Part shown: piece by piece, positions 58,862 through 64,000 of the stretch
Layout of the letters: each line of letters opens with the position of its first letter
Numbering within the stretch: the first letter of the stretch is position 1
Origin: Mangifera indica
Taxonomy: Eukaryota > Streptophyta > Magnoliopsida > Sapindales > Anacardiaceae
Direction: 5' to 3'
Length of the DNA stretch: 64,000 nt
Assembly: GCF_011075055.1 (NCBI RefSeq)
Contig: NC_058150.1
Coordinates: 1,550,001-1,614,000 of the forward strand
The notes under the pieces: generated by a model
The model's input: the letters and a program-made list of their open reading frames with translations, nothing else
Database searches by the model: none
What the model was told of the DNA's origin: nothing
Made by a program: the position numbers and the translations under genes

Positions 58862-61800
58862 TTAAGGTAGGTCGGGTTGTTTGGGAGGGGCAGTGGCACC
58901 ACCATTCATTCTAGCACGTGCCTCGGCAAACATCCTCTGCTGCTCAGCCGCGGCTTCTTCCTCAGTCATCTCTGCTCCATTGCTCCATTTGCCTCCTTTC
59001 AAAGAGTCCTGCTGGAAGGCAGATCAGAAAACATAAGAGTATATACTTTCTGCCGTGTTTGCCTAATTTAAGTAATTAGGTGCTACCACAAAAGGCATGA
59101 AAAATATAAACACAAGGAAAAGGCTTTAAAGAAATGTGATAATCTAGCAATGTCAAAAAATCATTTAACAGAGGATTTTAAATTATTGCTCTTTCTTTTT
59201 CTTCTTTTGGTGTCAGAAAAAGAACAAAATGTGTTTTTAAGTATTACAGCATTGGGATGAAAATAAAGCGAGGTTGAACCAGCAGACAAAGTTGCCTGAC
59301 AAGGTTTCAAGTATTTGAAAGCTATGATCCAATTTTTCAAAGCAAAAATTCTACTATTCAGACATGAACTATGAGTACCAAAAAAGGTAAACAATTACCA
59401 TAGTCTCAAGCTTGTGTTGTTCGTAAGCAGCGTAGACCTCTTCTATGTACTCACCAAATCCGAGAACCTAATATATAACACGTATAAATAACATTATTAC
59501 ATTAGCTTATAAATCATAATATTAATGAATTATTACAAATTAGCTGTATGGAAGTAAACAGAGACAGTACAGAGCAAAAGTCTATCTAATCATATATCAT
59601 GTGATCTTGGATGTTTTGACCAAGACCTCATCATGTAAACAATGATAATTTAATAATGAACAGGAAACAAACAAATAGGTGCTGTTGTGACTATGGGATG
59701 CAGAAAATTCTATTGCAAGAATCAATTATAGAAGATTGATAAAGTAAAGAAAAGCAAACACACAAAATGACAAATATATTGAAACCAAATTTGGACATGA
59801 AATAGTATGCCGGTGAAAAAAAAAAGAATAAATAAAAACCTCTAAAGCCTTCAGTACATGCTCAGGTGCAATTGTTCGCTTATCCTCTTTGCTACAAACT
59901 TCATTGGACTCGGAGGAAACAAGATTAATAAACTCTGCAAAAAGCAAAGGAATGAAACTTCTCGTTCAATGAAAACACATGTTACAACATCCATGATAAT
60001 GTTCAGAAAACCATTTAGTAATCAAAAGTAAAAAAATCCGTGATAGAGAACAGTACAAAGTGAATGTAAAACGGTCAAAGAACTATTTTAAAAAAATGTC
60101 AAAACAGAATATAAAGACATCATAAAGAACCAAAAACTTCCAAACTAATCTTTTCAAACAACCCTACTAAAATCCTAGATAAGCTAGATATGTTAGGGGT
60201 TCTGCAGTATAAAGTGTAGAGCCATGTTAATGACCAAAACTAAATCATTTATTGATCACTCAAACATTTATGCACAAAGGCCATCATTTTCTCTCATATG
60301 ATTTATAGTCTTGGTATATATATAGTATCATATACATAATTTGATACTTGATAAATAAATCTACAAAATCCTGTAGTTATCTCACCTACACAACACTCAA
60401 TCAAAAGATCTTGAGCATCTCTTGCCACACGAACATCTGGGGGTAACATCTCCTTTATAATTTTGGTCATTGTTGCTGAAAAGAAAAATAATAGTTAGCA
60501 ATATGAAGAAAAATATCCAGTAGACGCCAAAGGGTCAGACTCAAATAACAATCAAGAGCTAGTATAAACTTGAAACATAAGATAACCGTATGACTGTTTG
60601 TGTTTGTCTTGTTTCTGACAGATGACTAATGTAACGAACTAAGAGATTGAAGCATACAAGCAAGACCTTATAGCCAAGGGTTTAGGATTCCTAGGATTAG
60701 ACATTGCATCAATTGTTTCTCAGACAGGTGATTGCACCATATACCTACACAAGTAAATGGATAAGTTGGCTAGGGTACAGCCCTAACAGCTACTACACCT
60801 CACTGTCAAGAAGAAATAAACCGTCTCACAAGCAACCGTAACAAAAGTCTGAAGCTGAAACATGTTTGGCATACAATCAGCTATTGTGCACCTGCACAAA
60901 ACATGCTTAACTCAATAGAACCAAGCACACATAACCAGGCACTCAGAATAGTGAAGGGGCATAGCCATGCAACATTGGCCCAACATGTTTCCAGCACAAC
61001 TTTTAAGCGTATATAAACTATAACCATTCAGATACAAGCATGCAAGAAGTTGCGAAATCATGTAAAGAAAAAAGTCCTATAACCATCTACCAATTGCACA
61101 ACAGTAAAAGTTATAGATCACTAATACCATACCCAAGTTGCCAGATAACTTGTTCTGTACAACCATTGACAAATGTACAATATAAGGTATATTTGAAAAT
61201 GCCGGCATAGAAAACAGATTTGTTGCCATTTCAATAGATTTATAAACTTTAAATGGCTTTTAAACATACAGACAAGTTTTATATTCAACTATAATGCTGG
61301 TCTTTGAAATCCAGAAAAGACATCAACACAATCCACCTCCTGTTTCTTTGTAAATTACAATTCTAAGCAGGAAGCACTATTCACATCTGGAAGTCATTAA
61401 GATGATCTTGGACGAAAAAGAAAATAAACAACTTATAGCCAAGTGTTGTATTAATTTGATAAGGTAAAAAAAATTTATAGAGTCACAGTTCAAAATTGGT
61501 CTTCTGTTTCTACTTCCAGAGCTTCAATGAGATTCAAGCCAGGTTTTCCCCAAAGCCTCATCAATAGGCCCTTTCTTTCTTACTGCCACGAATCCTCCAT
61601 AACAATTTAGCTAAAATCTTCACGATAAATTGACTACTCCTAACACTCTCTACTCCCCATGAGCCTCATCAAGGATTGATACAAGACTTCAGATTTTCCA
61701 GCCCTCAACCCCACTTTGTACCTTTGTGCCTCAAAAGGACCTCCATTTCCTCGTTGAAAAAAAATTACTTCCTCAACATTTTTTCCAGTGAAGAAGTCAG

Positions 61801-62273
61801 TACTACAACCTCTTATATTCAGTACATTCTTTAGACTTCTACCCAAAGCTCAAAACACATCCTTCCAATTTCAATTTATTTTGTCAGGTATTCACAACAT
61901 ACCTCGTCCTGCAACTTAATAGCTATGCAAACTTCATAAAAAATGGCTCAATCTTACTAACAATTCCTTTTCATCGTTCACTGAGTCAGCATATGATTGT
62001 AAGCTCACAACTAAAAATTTCCATTAACAAATCAACTTTATTGAGCTTATTCCTTATATTACTTATTTTCTGCACCAAGTTCAATTAATTTCTCCTTGTT
62101 TTCCACATTAAGGACTTAGAATTTACCACAAAATACATTCAAATAATAAAACAAAGGAAAAACACAAAATTCTCAAATTTAACCAAAATAAAATCAAATT
62201 AAAAATTGAGAAAATAACCTTTTGGAAGCGACGCATCTTCTTTTGACTTGCCAACAATATCCATCGGCTCCAT
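58862..62273 (-). CDS. Dr1 homologue (negative cofactor 2 beta), 152 aa
   Basis: Subunit of the NC2 (Dr1-DRAP1) complex, which binds TBP on DNA and represses or tunes RNA polymerase II initiation. Five coding exons: 62273-62219, 60475-60386, 59934-59840, 59467-59399 and 59011-58862; continuous frame to TAA. Histone-fold residues are about 15-95: LPKATMTKIIKEMLPPDVRV, ARDAQDLLIECCVEFINLVS, CSKEDKRTIAPEHVLKALE and LGFGEYIEEVYAAYEQHK. After the fold comes the conserved NC2-beta tail AEMTEEEAAAEQQRMFAEARARMNGG. The last exon has a CAGCAG acceptor, so one Gln may be included or skipped (152 or 151 aa). Intron 1 is 1.7 kb and holds no recognised gene. Confidence 0.95.
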
Positions 62274-62725
62274 ATGTAATCTTCAAATATTTCACGAATA
62301 ATCAGTAAATAAACGTATTATCAACATCCGAACACAATCGCAATCGAATCGAACAAAAGCCAAACAAGCTCGATCATCAAACAAGCAAAAAAAAAAGATC
62401 TGAGGAGATAACCACAAGCAAACTCACCGAGTCAGCGACCCAAGTGAGTGAGTCGAAAGGAAGAAAGAAAGAGACAAAGCTTCTAATCTAAGTTTGCCAA
62501 AACCGAGTCAAGCGACAAGTGCGGATCCGAGTTGACGGAGAAATCGAAGGGAGGGACATGGCTGATATATAAATATATTATAGGACTTCCATTTATCTAA
62601 GAAAACCATGATTTGTGATGGTGGTGGTTGTTCTTCACGATAAGAGAGGGAGTTCTTGCTCGCATGCGATTAGGGCAAAACTCAAACAAACGACCAGTCG
62701 ATTCCTCTGGTTTCGCACGCGCTTG

Positions 62726-62733
62726 TTTCGCGC
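62726..62733 (+). promoter_or_regulatory. E2F-type site upstream of Dr1
   Basis: TTTCGCGC, a perfect match to the plant E2F consensus TTTSGCGS, about 455 bases upstream of the Dr1 start codon, with TTTCGCAC 15 bases away. Functional relevance is inferred only. Confidence 0.35.
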
Positions 62734-63479
62734 GTTCTCAGGGTAATTATATCTGGGACCCCGGCACAAGGGTTTGGTGGTTGGAGCTTGTTGTCCATGT
62801 GAGGTAAGGGCGCGTGGGGATTGTTGGCTTGGGTTGTTTTATGAGCGTTACTTTTTGTATTTATTTAATTTATTTTTTATTTTATTTGATATTGGGAAGA
62901 GAGAGAGAAAGAGAGGCCGGTAACCCTTTCCAAGTGTACTTTTATTTAACTTTATCTTGCTGACAATGCCAATGAGAGGTTATCCATAAAAAGACGAAGC
63001 CTAATTGGGCTTTGAAAATTTTTAATGGGCTTTGTGTTAGACCAAGAATAACATATTCATTCGGGGCTATTTGGACCATTTTGGATAGATGGTGACTGGA
63101 AATGCTTTTACACACACTGATGCTGACATGGCGATGGACCATGTAGTATTCGGGGTGGCCCGTCTTATCCAGATCTCACTGGTCATGTTGGCCCATGGCA
63201 GGGCAATGTCTTAGGCACAATCCAAGGCCGTTTGGAGACCAAAACGACCTTTGAAGGTCTCAGACAGAGATAATGTGGCTGTCTAAGACCACCGATGGTC
63301 ATTTTCTTTCAAGACGAAGACACTCTGGTAAAAATAATTTCATTTTTATTAAAGAAAATAGCTTATGTCGATCGTTGGAAAGTGATTAGTAAGAAAAGTT
63401 AAGCTGGAGGAAGAACCAATGCCACTTAAGACTGTCATCCCGACGATTCCGACCTTGATTTGCAAACCTTAGGATAGAA

Positions 63480-63703
63480 ATTTTGATTTTTTAAACTTCA
63501 AGTGGAGGTTGAATTGTGAAATTTTTAAGCTGAAGGGGGATATGAACAAAACTTTAGATTTTTAAAATTTTTTATTAAACAATTATTTTACCTCTAATCA
63601 TAACTGTGATTTTTAATAGATGAATAAGATTTTAGATTTTTTAAACCTTATTAGTGTGTCTCGGGATAGTACTTAAACTTGGGGGTGAAATTGTCCTTTG
63701 GCC
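63480..63703 (+). mobile_element. Probable solo end of a Mutator-like element
   Basis: Right edge acttgggggtgaaattgtcc followed by tttggcc at 63703, the same edge type as at 33848 and 46344. The internal 'tttttaaaattttttattaaa' then 'ttacctctaatcataactg' aligns by eye with 33690-33745. No left terminus was found. Confidence 0.45.
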
Positions 63704-64000
63704 TATTTTTTATTTTTTTCATCTACATGATCAGTAATTTTACGGGTTATGCCCTCGCAAGTCATATAAGAATTAACAGAGTTGGGCCATATCACGGGGC
63801 AAGCTAGCCCCTTTGACATGTGTACAGTGTGACATGAATAATAAATCACACTTTGATGGTAAAAGGCTAAACTTTTTTGTGCAAACCTGCCACATGATCA
63901 AAATCAGGCCGAATTATTTTCTCACCCAAGTTTGATGAACCAACTCTCACCCCTTAAATTTTAAAAAGTCAAATTTTCACCCATAATTCACTTTTCTTGA

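Larger units (their letters stand above)
62274..64000. other. Dr1 upstream region and AT-rich DNA to the window end
   Basis: 62274-62830 is the leader and promoter of Dr1, relatively GC-rich around 62700. About 63480-63703 resembles one end of the long-inverted-repeat Mutator-like family. From about 63920, ctcacccaagtttgatgaac and ctcaccccttaaattttaaa look like another repeat edge cut off by the window end. No gene seen. Confidence 0.5.

Noticed and set aside
61640..61846. Minus-strand frame in Dr1 intron 1 (GGPFEAQRYKVGLRAGK)
   Set aside because: Composition is somewhat protein-like, but no family is recognised and there are no neighbouring in-frame exons; insufficient to call.
1..64000. 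tRNA, rRNA or functional snRNA genes
   Set aside because: Read for tRNA A/B boxes and rRNA signatures; only the SINE and the retroposed U6 copy gave polymerase III-type signals, and neither is a functional RNA gene.

Overview
The window is plant nuclear DNA, almost certainly from a eudicot. Genes have short exons with GT-AG introns (introns read CT...AC on the + strand for minus-strand genes), intergenic DNA is very AT-rich, and the products are plant-specific (oleosin, CHUP1-like, MIZU-KUSSEI-like, early nodulin-like, KIN-8A, inositol transporter). The species cannot be fixed from the sequence. Product names come from recalled family knowledge; exon boundaries were read by hand from splice signals and reading-frame continuity.

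Layout. 1-2.6 kb: AT-rich, no gene. 2.7-7.1 kb: a conserved plant protein of unknown function (+), an oleosin (-), and a four-exon CHUP1-like coiled-coil protein (-) with a membrane tail where the actin-binding half would be. 8.7-14.0 kb: mitochondrial ribosomal protein uL14m (+) with a translation-type promoter, tail to tail with an INT2-type inositol transporter (-). 17.0-22.3 kb: eIF2B delta (+). 23.9-27.8 kb: a domesticated hAT transposase gene of the DAYSLEEPER/RICESLEEPER type (-) with a 13-codon first coding exon and a SINE in its first intron. 29.6-30.9 kb: a universal-stress-protein-like gene (-). 34.9-36.3 kb: a thylakoid-lumen cyclophilin (+). 36.6-39.6 kb: a broken C3HC zinc-finger gene (-). 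42.2-43.6 kb: a broken PII-2-type leucine-rich-repeat gene split by a hAT-like MITE. 44.2-44.8 kb: an early nodulin-like protein (+). 47.6-51.5 kb: kinesin KIN-8A (+). 52.0-52.5 kb: an unidentified gene fragment interrupted by a retroposed U6 snRNA copy. 56.7-57.4 kb: a MIZ1-like gene (-). 58.9-62.3 kb: Dr1/NC2-beta (-).

The intact genes are ordinary single-copy housekeeping or developmental genes and do not form one pathway. The most informative material is the decay and insertion history between them: two multi-lesion pseudogenes, one unidentified fragment, and at least six small mobile insertions, several with target-site duplications visible by eye (SINE 10 bp, U6 copy 10 bp, Mutator-like MITE 10 bp, long-inverted-repeat Mutator-like element 9 bp, hAT-like MITE 8 bp, Harbinger-like MITE TTA). 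No operon, CRISPR array, phage or intact retrotransposon was seen, and no convincing previously undescribed multi-gene system.
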